Shown here in pieces: positions 34,622-44,025 of a stretch of 64,000 nucleotides of DNA; positions within the stretch are counted from its first letter, which is position 1; every line of letters begins with the position of its first letter. The position numbers and the translations under genes are program-made. Source of the stretch: JANPBY01 sp963851405 (GTDB lineage: Bacteria; Actinomycetota; Actinomycetes; DATJPE01). The notes beneath the pieces were generated by a model, which searched no databases, was not told the origin of the DNA, and worked only from the letters and a program-made list of their open reading frames with translations. The stretch covers positions 446,122 to 510,121 of the forward strand of contig CAWKPB010000001.1 in the NCBI GenBank assembly GCA_963851405.1. The letters are read 5' to 3'.

Positions 34622-35517
34622 GCTGGCGATCTTGCCCCAACCCGACGATCGGTACGTCGAGCGGTTGCGAACCGCGGTCGATCGGCCAGGTCGCGATGGT
34701 CGGCTGTGCCCATGAAGTCACCGGTCTCCTCGAGCAAAGCGCAGACGGCAGCGCCCTGTACATCCGCGTGCTCGACGACGATCAGTCCACCCGGCTGGAG
34801 GAGCTCCGCTGCACGAGACACGATTCCGCGCATCGTCTCCAGGCCGTCGTCACCGCCTCCCCATAGGGCCAGACCTGGATCATGAAGCAGCACCTCCGGA
34901 TCCACCGGCGTTGAACCCGTGGGGATGTACGGCGGATTCGAGACCAGCACGTCCACCTGACCTGCCAGCTCGGGAAAGGCCTGCCTCGCATCCCCCTGTC
35001 TCAGGTCGACGCCCAGACCCATCAGATTTCGCGCCGCCCAGGCGTACGCCTCCGAGGACAGCTCTACAGCTCCGACCCGGGCATGCGGCGCTTCCACCGC
35101 GACTGACGCCGCAATCGGTGCTGCGCCCGTGCAAAGGTCGAGCACCAGCGGGTTGGTCGTACCGGCCTCGATGAGCCGGCCAACTTCGGTCAACACGGCC
35201 TCGACGACGACCTCGGTTTCGGGACGCGGGATGAAGACGCCCGGTCCCACGCTCAGAGTCAGCGTACGGAAATGGGCGTGTCCGGTGAGGTGCTGCAGGG
35301 GAACTCGGGCGGCCCGCGACTTCACCAGCGCAGAAAAGGTCTCGGCCTGCTGCGGTGTCATCGTGTCGTGGAGAACCAGTTCACGCGGGTCGATCTTCAG
35401 GGCCAGGCACGCCAAGACATTGGCATCGTGCCGGCCGCTCGGCACGCCCGCGGACGTGAGGACGGATGTGGCCTCGCGTACCAACAAGCGAACGTCTTGA
35501 GCCGACGTCGGGCTCAT
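34618..35517 (-). CDS. prmC: Peptide chain release factor N5-glutamine methyltransferase
   Basis: 299 residues. SAM-dependent enzyme that methylates the Gln of the GGQ motif of RF1/RF2. N-terminal helical domain, then VFIPRPETEVVVE, SAM loop DLCTGAAPIAASVA and the catalytic NPPY in VSNPPYIPTG. It overlaps the gene of its substrate RF1 (prfA) by 4 bp. The C-terminus is Arg-rich and slightly longer than in E. coli. Confidence 0.95.
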   Translation of the reverse strand: MSPTSAQDVRLLVREATSVLTSAGVPSGRHDANVLACLALKIDPRELVLHDTMTPQQAETFSALVKSRAARVPLQHLTGHAHFRTLTLSVGPGVFIPRPETEVVVEAVLTEVGRLIEAGTTNPLVLDLCTGAAPIAASVAVEAPHARVGAVELSSEAYAWAARNLMGLGVDLRQGDARQAFPELAGQVDVLVSNPPYIPTGSTPVDPEVLLHDPGLALWGGGDDGLETMRGIVSRAAELLQPGGLIVVEHADVQGAAVCALLEETGDFMGTADHRDLADRPRFATARRTDRRVGARSPA

Positions 35518-36581
35518 GATCCGGCGATGCGGGCCGCACGATCAGCGTCGAGGCAGGCCTGAATGACTCCGTCCAGATCCCCATCGAGTACTTGGTCAAG
35601 GTTGTAAGCCTTGTATCCGACTCGGTGATCACTGATCCGGTTTTCGGGGTAGTTGTACGTGCGGATCCGCTCGGATCGGTCGACCGTGCGGACCTGCGAC
35701 TTGCGGACGTCGCTGGCTGCCGCATCAGCAGCCTCTTGTGCTGCCGCCAGGAGCCGAGCACGCAGAATGCGCATCGCCTGCTCCTTGTTCTGGAGTTGCG
35801 ACTTCTCGTTCTGACAGGAGACAACGATGCCGGTTGGCTCGTGAGTGATCCGCACCGCGGAGTCAGTCGTGTTCACGCTCTGACCACCAGGCCCAGAGGA
35901 CCGATAGACATCGATGCGCAAGTCATTCGGATCGATGTCGACCTCGACGGCCTCAGCCTCGGCGAGCACCAGAACTCCGGCCGCGGAGGTGTGGATCCTG
36001 CCTTGGGACTCCGTCTCCGGCACTCGCTGGACCCGATGCACACCGCCTTCGAACTTCAGGCGACCGAACGGGGCCTCGCCCACCCCAGCGGGTCCACGGG
36101 CTTTGACGGCCATCGCCACGCCCTTGAATCCGCCGAGGTCTGACTCCTGGGCATCGAGCACCTCCGTGCGCCAGCCTCTGCGTTCGGCATAGCGCACATA
36201 CATCCGGAGCAGGTCGCCCGCGAACAACGCGGACTCGTCACCGCCCTCGCCGGCCTTGATCTCGACGATCACGTCTCGGTCATCGTCTGGATCGCGGGGT
36301 ACGAGGAGCTCCGCGAGCTCCTCCGAGAGCCGCTCGTGTTCGATCGAGAGACTGTCGACTTCGGCGACGAACGACGCATCCTCGGCCGACAGCTCGCGAG
36401 CCGCCTGAAGGTCCTCCCCCACCCGTCGCCACGCCCGATAGGTCGCCACCACCGGACCGAGCTCGGCGTAGCGGCGACCCAGCCGCCTGGCCCGTGACTG
36501 ATCGGTGTGCACCGCGGGGTCTGCCAGTTGGGTCTCCAAGTCCGCGTACTCGGCGAGCAGGTCTTCGACGTGCTCGTACAT
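35514..36581 (-). CDS. prfA: Peptide chain release factor 1
   Basis: 355 residues. Recognises UAA and UAG stop codons. The codon-reading tripeptide is Pro-Glu-Thr in QRVPETESQGR, the usual RF1 PxT form, and the hydrolysis motif GGQ is in SSGPGGQSVN. HTSAAGVLVLAEAE completes domain 2. It is the first gene after the rpmE terminator, and the 77-bp space before it may hold its promoter. Confidence 0.97.
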   Translation of the reverse strand: MYEHVEDLLAEYADLETQLADPAVHTDQSRARRLGRRYAELGPVVATYRAWRRVGEDLQAARELSAEDASFVAEVDSLSIEHERLSEELAELLVPRDPDDDRDVIVEIKAGEGGDESALFAGDLLRMYVRYAERRGWRTEVLDAQESDLGGFKGVAMAVKARGPAGVGEAPFGRLKFEGGVHRVQRVPETESQGRIHTSAAGVLVLAEAEAVEVDIDPNDLRIDVYRSSGPGGQSVNTTDSAVRITHEPTGIVVSCQNEKSQLQNKEQAMRILRARLLAAAQEAADAAASDVRKSQVRTVDRSERIRTYNYPENRISDHRVGYKAYNLDQVLDGDLDGVIQACLDADRAARIAGS

Positions 36582-36658
36582 ACCCGCGGCCTCGATTCAG
36601 TCGGCTAACAGGAGGGGCAAAGACAGCGTGCGCGAAGGACGGAGTGGGCCAAACAGCA

Positions 36659-36689
36659 ACGACGCCGCCCCGGCACGGGACGGCGTCGT
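36659..36689 (-). terminator. Intrinsic-type terminator hairpin after rpmE
   Basis: A 14-bp stem (36659-36672 with 36676-36689, one C/A mismatch) closes a GCA loop just 8 bp beyond the rpmE stop. On the minus strand it is followed by TGCTGTTTGG, a modest T-rich tract. This should end the rpmE message before prfA. Confidence 0.7.
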
Positions 36690-36697
36690 CGGCGAAA

Positions 36698-36931
36698 CTA
36701 CTGAGCGGCTTCGGCGGCCGGCTCGGTCTTGGCTCCGAAACGCTTTTCGAAGCGCGCGACCCGTCCACCGGTGTCGAGGATCTTCTGCTTGCCGGTGTAG
36801 AAGGGGTGGCAGGCAGAGCACACATCGGCGTGGATCACGCCGTTGGGTGCCGTACTGCGGGTGACGAAGGTGCTGCCACAGGTACAGGTGACCGTGGTCT
36901 CGACGTAGGTCGGGTGAATGTCGGGCTTCAC
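36698..36931 (-). CDS. rpmE: 50S ribosomal protein L31 (zinc-ribbon form)
   Basis: 77 residues. Starts KPDIHPTYVETTVTC after the initiator. Cys pairs in CTCGSTF and VCSACHPFY make the C+ zinc-binding form, so this is the normal zinc-replete paralogue rather than a Zur-induced one. GTG 36931 is preferred because AAGGAG lies 7 bases upstream. The tail after GKQKILDTGGRVARFEKRFG is Ala/Glu-rich. Confidence 0.96.
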   Translation of the reverse strand: MKPDIHPTYVETTVTCTCGSTFVTRSTAPNGVIHADVCSACHPFYTGKQKILDTGGRVARFEKRFGAKTEPAAEAAQ

Positions 36932-37084
36932 GAAGTGCTCCTTGAGGGTTCGTAGGCGCCGGGTCGTGCGACGGGTGCGTGCACGTGAACCGGACCGGAC
37001 TCCAGTGTGCCAGTGAGAGCGCACGGGGCCCAAACGAGCTGGGGCGACCGGTTGTTCCCTTCCGGCGAGACGAAGCGAGGCTGG

Positions 37085-38902
37085 TCACTCTTCGCCAGAG
37101 AGGATGCCTCCGGACTGCGGCGTGGTCTTTTGTACCTGAAGCAGGAAGTCGTAGTTGCTCTGCGTTTCGCGTAGCTTCGACAGGAGCAACTCGATGCCCT
37201 GCTGCTGATCGAGCGCATGCAGCACGCGGCGGAGATTCCAGGTGATCTTCAACTCGTCGCTCGCGAGAAGGATCTCCTCCTTGCGGGTACCCGAGGTGAT
37301 GACGTCCACCGCCGGGAAGATGCGCTTGTCGGCGAGGCGGCGGTCGAGCTTGAGTTCCATGTTCCCGGTGCCCTTGAACTCCTCGAAGATCACCTCGTCC
37401 ATCTTCGAACCGGTCTCGACCAAGGCCGTGGCCAGGATGGTCAGCGAACCGCCGTGCTCGATGTTGCGAGCGGCTCCGAAGAAGCGCTTCGGCGGGTACA
37501 GCGCGCTGGAGTCGACGCCGCCGGACAGGATTCGACCCGAGGCGGGAGCCGCCAGGTTGTAGGCCCGGCCGAGTCTGGTGATCGAGTCGAGCAGCACCAC
37601 CACGTCGTGGCCGAGTTCCACGAGCCGCTTGGCCCGCTCGATCGCCAACTCGGCAACGGTCGTGTGATCCTCAGCCGGGCGGTCGAACGTCGAGGCAATG
37701 ACCTCGCCCTTGACCGTCCGCTGCATGTCCGTGACTTCCTCGGGGCGCTCGTCTACGAGCACAACCATGAGGTGGACTTCCGGGTTGTTCGTGGTGATGG
37801 CATTGGCAATCGCCTGCAGCACCATGGTCTTGCCGGCCTTCGGGGGACTCACGATGAGTCCGCGTTGGCCCTTGCCGATCGGCGACACCAGGTCAATGAC
37901 CCGGGTCGTCAGGTTGTTTGGCTCGGTCTCCAGGCGCAGCCGATCCTGGGGGTACAACGGCGTGAGCTTGCCGAACTCGATGCGCTGCTTCGCCTCGTCC
38001 GGCTCGGCTCCGTTGACCGTGTCGAGTCGGACCAACGCGTTGAACTTGTCACGGCGTTGCTGGCCCTGCGCTTGGTCGCCATCGCGCGGCTGCTTTACCG
38101 CGCCAGTGATGGCATCGCCCTTGCGCAGCCCCGACTTCCGCACCTGATTGAGGGAGACATACACGTCGTTGGGGCCGGGCAGGTAACCGGAGGTGCGCAC
38201 AAATCCGTAGTTGTCGCGGATATCCAAGATGCCCGCGACGGGTACGAGGACATCGTCCTCGGTGAACGTTGGCTCGGCCTCTCCTCCACCGGCGTACCGC
38301 TCCGGTCCGCGCCGACTGCGGTCACGGCTACGGCCCCGCCGACGACGGCTGTTGCGACCTTCGTACTCGTCGTCGCGAGCGGTTTGCGTTCCGCGGTCGT
38401 TGCGGTCACTGACCGGACGCTGCTCGCGATCGTTGCGCGGCGCGCGATCTTGGCCGTTCCGGTCGTTGCGGTCACTGGCCGGGCGCTCATCGCGATCGTT
38501 GCGCGGCGCCCGGTCTTGGCCGTTCCGGTCGATACGTTCATTGCGGCCGCGGTCGTTGCGACTGCGATCGCTTCGGCCGCGCGAGGGCTGGCTCGACGCA
38601 GACTCAGCCGCGTCAACCACCTCGGGCTCTGGCGAGCTGTCCCGCGAAGTGGCGGCTTCGACGTCAGGAACCCGTGTCTTGGCTGGGCGAGACGACGAGC
38701 GAGCCGCAGATCCTTGCGCCGCGGTGATGGCCTCAATGAGTTGCGCCTTGCGCAACTTACTGGCCCCGGAAATCCCCAGGGTTGCGGCCATCTGCTGCAG
38801 CTCGGGCAGGACCATGGCGCTGAGTCCCTTGCCAGACGAGCGTCGTGGTTTGGTGGCTGCGCTCGTGGAGTCAGCCGGATTGTCGGTAATGGTGTCGCTC
38901 AC
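37085..38902 (-). CDS. rho: Transcription termination factor Rho with Arg/Asp/Asn-rich insertion
   Basis: 605 residues versus 419 in E. coli. Rho N-terminal helix-extension-helix fold is at about 25-65 (LPELQQMAATLGISGASKLRKAQLI), then a long disordered insertion at about 66-210, then the RNA-binding OSB fold (LDIRDNYGFVRTSGYLPG) and the motor with Walker A SPPKAGKT, VDERPEEVTDM and DSITRLGRAYN. The insertion is typical of actinobacteria and can bind RNA or drive condensates. GTG start has AAGGA seven bases upstream. The ring hexamer acts on nascent RNA in the cytoplasm. Confidence 0.97.
   Translation of the reverse strand: MSDTITDNPADSTSAATKPRRSSGKGLSAMVLPELQQMAATLGISGASKLRKAQLIEAITAAQGSAARSSSRPAKTRVPDVEAATSRDSSPEPEVVDAAESASSQPSRGRSDRSRNDRGRNERIDRNGQDRAPRNDRDERPASDRNDRNGQDRAPRNDREQRPVSDRNDRGTQTARDDEYEGRNSRRRRGRSRDRSRRGPERYAGGGEAEPTFTEDDVLVPVAGILDIRDNYGFVRTSGYLPGPNDVYVSLNQVRKSGLRKGDAITGAVKQPRDGDQAQGQQRRDKFNALVRLDTVNGAEPDEAKQRIEFGKLTPLYPQDRLRLETEPNNLTTRVIDLVSPIGKGQRGLIVSPPKAGKTMVLQAIANAITTNNPEVHLMVVLVDERPEEVTDMQRTVKGEVIASTFDRPAEDHTTVAELAIERAKRLVELGHDVVVLLDSITRLGRAYNLAAPASGRILSGGVDSSALYPPKRFFGAARNIEHGGSLTILATALVETGSKMDEVIFEEFKGTGNMELKLDRRLADKRIFPAVDVITSGTRKEEILLASDELKITWNLRRVLHALDQQQGIELLLSKLRETQSNYDFLLQVQKTTPQSGGILSGEE
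38399..38530 (-). repeat. Two tandem 66-bp repeats inside rho
   Basis: Residues 125-146 and 147-168 of Rho are near-identical 22-residue units beginning DRNGQDRAPRNDR and ending in Ser-Asp-Arg-Asn, differing at only three positions. Flanking sequence keeps the same Arg/Asn/Asp composition. Confidence 0.85.
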
Positions 38903-39057
38903 TCACAGATCCTTCGTGGAGCGGGATGGGTGCACCGGGAGGACGCGCGCTGGGGCTCCGAGGGAAAGACGACCAGATCGTGCGGGCGCCGAGGCGTCGA
39001 CGCAGAGCATCGAATTGGTGTGGAGCACCGGCCATGGATGGCATCGAGTGCGCGCTC

Positions 39058-39063
39058 ATCCTA
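39058..39063 (-). promoter_or_regulatory. rho: Candidate -10 box for rho leader transcript
   Basis: TAGGAT on the minus strand lies about 155 bp before the rho start in the 270-bp thrB-rho gap, the longest untranslated stretch in this block. No convincing -35 was found. The gap holds no gene I can support; a long leader would suit autoregulation of rho. Confidence 0.35.
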
Positions 39064-39172
39064 ACACCACACTGGCCGGCATCCGTAGGCTAGAAGCACC
39101 GACCGTGTCCCCGTTGTGGCGCTGGAGGTCACCGTGGCGTGGCCGGGCAGCCGCGTGAAACGATCCCTCGCG

Positions 39173-40090
39173 TCACGGGCGGTACGGCTCGGCGCGAACC
39201 GGACCATCGACCTCAAGCACGTGAGCCGTGAAGCCTCTGGGCGCGAGAGCGGCAACGGCCTCGCACTCCGCGCCTCGAACGAGAGCGAGGACCGTAGGCC
39301 CGGCTCCCGAGATCACCGCCGGCACCCCAGCGGCACGCAACTTGGCGACGAACTTGGCCGACCGGGGCATCGCGGGCGCGCGATAGTCCTGATGGAGCCG
39401 CTCTTCGGTGGCATCCAGGAGGAGCCCCGGCTTTCGGGTCAGCGCGACCACGAGGAGCGCGGCCCGGCCGGCGTTGTAGGCCGCATCGACATGGGGCACC
39501 TCTGAGGGCAACAGCCGGCGCGCTCGGGAGGTCGGAACCTGAGTCTTGGGCACGAAGGCGATCGGCGTCACACCCTTAGCGACCGGCATCGACGTCGCGC
39601 GAACGCCGGAATCGCCCCTCCAGGCCAAGGCGAAGAACCCCCCGAGTGCGCCAGCGACGTTGTCGGGATGCCCCTCGAGTCGGGTGGCAAGATCGAGCAC
39701 CGCGGCTTGGTCGAGGCGGTCCTCCCCACCGACGGTCAGCCAACGCGCCGCGGCAATGCCGGCCACGATGGCTGCGGCGGACGACCCGAGCCCACGCCCA
39801 TGAGGGATTCGGTTCGCGCACACCACCGCCAGGCCACGAGGTTGTCCGCCAAGGACCTTGAACGCGGCTCGCATCGAGCGCACGACAAGGTTCTTCTCGT
39901 CGAGTCGGACTACTCCTTCTCCTTCGCCCGCAACGTCCACCGACAGCCCCGGCTCGTCGGTCACCTGGACGATGACCTCATCGCGCAAAGACAACGCGAG
40001 CGCCATGGCGTCGAAGCCGGGACCGAGGTTCGCCGAGGTGGCGGGGACCGTGACGTGAACGGGTTGCGCCCGGAACATGGGTGCGCTCAT
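39173..40090 (-). CDS. thrB: Homoserine kinase
   Basis: GHMP kinase of 305 residues phosphorylating homoserine with ATP for threonine synthesis. N-terminal VPATSANLGPGFD binds substrate; the ATP loop is HGRGLGSSAAAIVAG; the C-terminal GHMP motif is VISGAGPTVLAL. ATG 40090 is preferred to the in-frame ATG 40117 because it begins 10 bp after the thrC stop, although neither has a strong ribosome site. Confidence 0.95.
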   Translation of the reverse strand: MSAPMFRAQPVHVTVPATSANLGPGFDAMALALSLRDEVIVQVTDEPGLSVDVAGEGEGVVRLDEKNLVVRSMRAAFKVLGGQPRGLAVVCANRIPHGRGLGSSAAAIVAGIAAARWLTVGGEDRLDQAAVLDLATRLEGHPDNVAGALGGFFALAWRGDSGVRATSMPVAKGVTPIAFVPKTQVPTSRARRLLPSEVPHVDAAYNAGRAALLVVALTRKPGLLLDATEERLHQDYRAPAMPRSAKFVAKLRAAGVPAVISGAGPTVLALVRGAECEAVAALAPRGFTAHVLEVDGPVRAEPYRP

Positions 40091-40100
40091 TGAGGTGCTC

Positions 40101-41189
40101 TCACGCTTCGAGGCCAAGCTCGGCGGCGGCCGCCACGGCGTCTACCGCAACCGTGACCGGGGCGGGAGCGCCGGAGATCGCCCATTCCGGGTCCTTCAGC
40201 CCGTGCCCCGTCACCGTGCACACGACCGTCTGGCCCGGATCCAACAATCCCGCCTCGTGGCGCTGCAAGAGGCCCGCGACCGACGCCGCCGACGCGGGCT
40301 CGACGAACACACCCTCCTGCGAGGCGAGCCAGCGGTAGGCGCGAAGGATGTCTCGATCCGTGACTGCTTCGATGCAACCGTCGGACTCATCGCGCGCGGC
40401 TTCCGCCTGCTGCCACGAAGCCGGGTTGCCGATCCGAATAGCGGTGGCGATGGTCGATGGCTTGGCCACCGGGTGGCCCAGCACAATCGGTGCCGCCCCC
40501 GCGGCTTGGAATCCCCACATCCGCGGGCGGCGCGAAGCCGGGCCGTCGGCCTCGTACTCCACGTACCCCTTCCAGTACGCGGTGATGTTGCCCGCGTTGC
40601 CTACCGGAAGCACGTGGATGTCTGGCGCGTCGCCAAGTACGTCGACCACTTCAAACGCCGCGGACTTCTGGCCCTCGATCCGGTAGGGGTTCACGCTGTT
40701 GACCAGGGCTACTGGGTAGCTGTCGGACAGATCCCTCGCGAGGGTGAGGCAGTCGTCGAAGTTGCCCTGCACCTGGAGCAATCGAGCGCCGTGGGCCAGC
40801 GCCTGAGACAGCTTTCCGAGCGCGATCTTTCCGTCCGGCACCAGGACTGCACACAGCATGCCTGCGCGAACCGCGTAGGCGGCGGCCGAGGCGCTGGTGT
40901 TGCCCGTCGAGGCGCAGATGACTGCTTGCGCGCCTTCCTGGGCCGCCTTGGAGATGGCCATCGTCATCCCCCGGTCCTTGAAGGACCCGGTCGGGTTGGC
41001 CCCTTCCACCTTGAGATGGACTGAGCAACCGGTCCGTTCGGACAACGTGGGAGCAGGGACAAGAGGGGTCCCCCCTTCGCGCAGGGTGACCACCGGTGTG
41101 TCAGCGTCGACCGGAAGGCGGTCGCGGTATTCCTCGATGACGCCCCGCCACTGGCGGGTATGGACCGCGGTGCTCATCTGCGAACTCAT
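40101..41189 (-). CDS. thrC: Threonine synthase
   Basis: PLP enzyme of 362 residues, the short class found in actinobacteria, converting O-phosphohomoserine to threonine. PLP Lys is in GSFKDRGMTMA, with ASTGNTSASAAAYAVRAG and LPVGNAGNI for the phosphate-binding loops. ATG overlaps the hom stop by 4 bp; a second ATG four codons later is possible. Confidence 0.96.
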   Translation of the reverse strand: MSSQMSTAVHTRQWRGVIEEYRDRLPVDADTPVVTLREGGTPLVPAPTLSERTGCSVHLKVEGANPTGSFKDRGMTMAISKAAQEGAQAVICASTGNTSASAAAYAVRAGMLCAVLVPDGKIALGKLSQALAHGARLLQVQGNFDDCLTLARDLSDSYPVALVNSVNPYRIEGQKSAAFEVVDVLGDAPDIHVLPVGNAGNITAYWKGYVEYEADGPASRRPRMWGFQAAGAAPIVLGHPVAKPSTIATAIRIGNPASWQQAEAARDESDGCIEAVTDRDILRAYRWLASQEGVFVEPASAASVAGLLQRHEAGLLDPGQTVVCTVTGHGLKDPEWAISGAPAPVTVAVDAVAAAAELGLEA

Positions 41190-42490
41190 CCCTTCCCCGA
41201 GCTGGAACCCTCGACCCGTAGAACACTCGTGACGGCACGCACAACATCGAGCCCGCGCAGTTCGTCCACCACGCCTGACAATGCGGCCTCGGTGGCCCGG
41301 TGGGTCACCACCACGAGTTCGGCCTCGGCTCCATGCCCGTCTTGGCGGAGGGTCTCGATGCTCACGTCGTGAGCCGCGAAGGTCTGCGCCACGGTCGCCA
41401 GCACGCCGGCCTTATCTGCGACGTCGAGACTGATGTAGTAACGGGTGATGGCTTCACCGATCGGCCGGACCGCCAGCCCGGCATAGGCGCTCTCCTTGGG
41501 GCCACGCCCCCCGGACAACCGATTGCGGCCTACGGCAACCAAGTCCCCGAGCACTGCACTTGCCGTCGGCTCGCCGCCGGCGCCGCGCCCGTAGAACATC
41601 AATTGGCCGGCCGCGTCACTCTCCACGAAGACGGCGTTGTAGGCCTCACGAACACTGGCCAGCGGATGAGTACGCGGCACCATGGCGGGGTGAACGCGGA
41701 CCGAGACCCCGGAGCCGTCTTCCGATCTCTCGCAGATGGCCAGAAGCTTGATCACGTGACCCATCGCACGAGCCGTGGCGACATCGTCGGAGCTCACGGA
41801 ACTGATGCCTTCACAGAAGACATCGGCGAGCGTCACCCGCGTGTGGAATGCCAACGCGGCGAGGATGGCGGCCTTAGCCGCGGCGTCGTGGCCCTCGACG
41901 TCTGCCGTCGGATCCGCCTCGGCATAGCCAAGTGCCTTGGCCTCTCCCAGTGCCTGATCGAAGTCGGCGCCAGATTCGTCCATCCTGGTGAGGATGTAGT
42001 TGGTGGTGCCATTGACGATTCCCAGCACCCGCTTCACGTTGTCGCCGACCAGGCTCTCGCGAAGCGGCCGTAGCAAGGGGATAGCGCCCGCAACACTGGC
42101 TTCGTAATACAGGTCGACACCGGCGGCGTCGGCCGCTTCGTACAGCGTCGCGCCATCAACGGCAAGCAACGCCTTGTTGGCCGTGACGACCGACGCGCCG
42201 CGTGCCATCGCGGCGAGGATCAGCCCCCGCGCCGGCTCGATGCCTCCCATGAGCTCGACCACCACGTCTAGGTCAGGGCGGGCGACCAAGGCCTGCACAT
42301 CGGTCGTCAGCAGGGCGGGGTCGACGCCCGGACGGTCACCGTCGAGGGATCGAACACCGACCCCAACGATCTCGACGTTGGCCCCCACCCGAGCGGCCAG
42401 ATCCGCCGCCTGCGAAGTCAACCGACGCACGACCTCGCTGCCGACGACCCCGCATCCGAGCAGGGCGACTCGCAGCGATTGCTCGGCCAT
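41186..42490 (-). CDS. hom: Homoserine dehydrogenase
   Basis: 434 residues. NAD(P)-dependent reduction of aspartate semialdehyde to homoserine. The Rossmann motif GCGVVGSEV is at about 12-20, the catalytic domain has GIVNGTTNYIL, GYAEADPTADVEGHDAAAK, and a C-terminal ACT domain (about 350-434) gives threonine feedback control. Monofunctional, not fused to aspartokinase. GGAGG lies four bases before the ATG. Confidence 0.97.
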   Translation of the reverse strand: MAEQSLRVALLGCGVVGSEVVRRLTSQAADLAARVGANVEIVGVGVRSLDGDRPGVDPALLTTDVQALVARPDLDVVVELMGGIEPARGLILAAMARGASVVTANKALLAVDGATLYEAADAAGVDLYYEASVAGAIPLLRPLRESLVGDNVKRVLGIVNGTTNYILTRMDESGADFDQALGEAKALGYAEADPTADVEGHDAAAKAAILAALAFHTRVTLADVFCEGISSVSSDDVATARAMGHVIKLLAICERSEDGSGVSVRVHPAMVPRTHPLASVREAYNAVFVESDAAGQLMFYGRGAGGEPTASAVLGDLVAVGRNRLSGGRGPKESAYAGLAVRPIGEAITRYYISLDVADKAGVLATVAQTFAAHDVSIETLRQDGHGAEAELVVVTHRATEAALSGVVDELRGLDVVRAVTSVLRVEGSSSGKG

Positions 42491-42574
42491 CCGCCCTCCC
42501 AGGCTCAGCCCCAGGCGGCGCCCAAGGCCACGGTCAGGGTCAGGTCATCCTTCCACGCCGCGCGGCGCTGCCGG

Positions 42575-44020
42575 TCAGCCCGGGTCGAGCGCGAACAGGT
42601 CAGCCTCAGTCTCGCGTCTGAGCAGGATCCTGGCGCGAGCCTCGCCCTCGGCCGGGCTGTGATGAAGCGCAATTACCGGTGCCCGTGGGACGTGGTTGTA
42701 GTTCGACGCCATCGAACGGCAGTAGGCCCCGGTGGCAGCGACAGCGATCAGGTCGCTGGGCGCGAGGTCGGACGGAAGCCACGCGTCCTTCACGACGACG
42801 TCCCCGCTCTCGCAGTGCTTGCCGACGACCCGGCTCAGCATCGGTGGCGCCGACGAATGGCGAGAGGCGAGGGTGCAGGTGAAGTCGGCGTCGTAGAGCG
42901 CGGTCCGGAGGTTGTCGCTCATCCCCCCGTCGACGGAGACATAGGTACGGGTGCGTTCGCTCGGCCCGACCTCGAGCCGCTTGACCGTCCCGACCTCATA
43001 AACAGTGACCGTGCTCGGACCGATGATCGCGCGGCCGGGTTCGACGGACACCAGCGGAAGACCAAGTCCGGCGGCAGCGCACTCGCGCTCGACAATCTCC
43101 CGCAATCTGGATGCCACCTCGAGCACTGCAAGCGGGTCGTCGCCGGTCACATAGGCGATGCCCTGTCCGCCGCCCAGCCCGATCTCTCGCATGTCGATCC
43201 CGTGTTCATCCCGCACCGCAGCGGCGAGCTCCAAGATTCGGTGGGCGCTGACTTCGAAACCGGAGGTGTCGAAAATCTGGGACCCGATATGGCTGTGCAA
43301 TCCGATCAGATCCACGGAGGGCAACGCGACGGCCCGCCGTACTGCCTCAGCGGCAGTGTCGCTGGCCAGTGAGAATCCGAACTTCTGGTCCTCGTGGGCC
43401 GTGGCGATGAACTCGTGGGTATGAGCCTCAACTCCGACCGTGACCCGAATGAGAACAGGGGCAACCAGCCCGCGTTCTGCGGCGTGAAAGCCCACTCGGG
43501 CCAGCTCTTCGAAGGAATCCACCACGATCCGCCCCACTCCGACAGACAACGCGTGGACGATCTCCGCATCGGACTTGTTGTTGCCATGAAAGGCAACCCG
43601 GGCGGGTGGGAAGCCGGCGCGGAGTGCCACCGCGAGCTCCCCACCAGTGCACACATCCAGCCCTAGGCCCTCCTGTTGCACCCAACGAACCACTTCGGCA
43701 CACAAGAACGCCTTTCCTGCGTAGTAGACGTCGCACTCGAGGCGGCCCCATGCGTCACCCGGTGAGCCGAAGGCCGCGCGCCACTCCCTCATGCGCGAAC
43801 GGACGTCGTTCTCATCCATGAACAGGGCTGGCGTTCCGTACTCCGCGACCAGGTCTCGCACGTCGACGCCATGCAGTTGTAGGGCGCCCGATCTCGCATC
43901 CCGACTCAGACCGCGGGGCCAAACGTCTGGGTCGAGCCAAGCGAGGTCGTCGGGCGGGCCGCTCCGGTCGCCGTCGTGGACAATTTCACCGTGCCGTGGC
44001 CCGGCAGGGTGCGCGCGCAT
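42575..44020 (-). CDS. lysA: Diaminopimelate decarboxylase
   Basis: Alanine-racemase-fold PLP enzyme of 481 residues making L-lysine from meso-diaminopimelate. PLP Lys is in YYAGKAFLC, HGNNKSD follows, the phosphate loop GGGQG and the substrate motif CESGD (EPGR region VEPGRAI also seen) are present. ATG 44020 is placed 5 bp after the argS stop; the frame is open beyond it into argS. An N-terminal extension of about 60 residues is usual in actinobacteria. Confidence 0.94.
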   Translation of the reverse strand: MRAHPAGPRHGEIVHDGDRSGPPDDLAWLDPDVWPRGLSRDARSGALQLHGVDVRDLVAEYGTPALFMDENDVRSRMREWRAAFGSPGDAWGRLECDVYYAGKAFLCAEVVRWVQQEGLGLDVCTGGELAVALRAGFPPARVAFHGNNKSDAEIVHALSVGVGRIVVDSFEELARVGFHAAERGLVAPVLIRVTVGVEAHTHEFIATAHEDQKFGFSLASDTAAEAVRRAVALPSVDLIGLHSHIGSQIFDTSGFEVSAHRILELAAAVRDEHGIDMREIGLGGGQGIAYVTGDDPLAVLEVASRLREIVERECAAAGLGLPLVSVEPGRAIIGPSTVTVYEVGTVKRLEVGPSERTRTYVSVDGGMSDNLRTALYDADFTCTLASRHSSAPPMLSRVVGKHCESGDVVVKDAWLPSDLAPSDLIAVAATGAYCRSMASNYNHVPRAPVIALHHSPAEGEARARILLRRETEADLFALDPG

Positions 44021-44025
44021 AACCG

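Noticed and set aside
37217..39064. Open frame of about 600 codons antisense to rho
   Set aside because: Mirror of the rho codon pattern with no recognisable domain; rho is certain on the minus strand.
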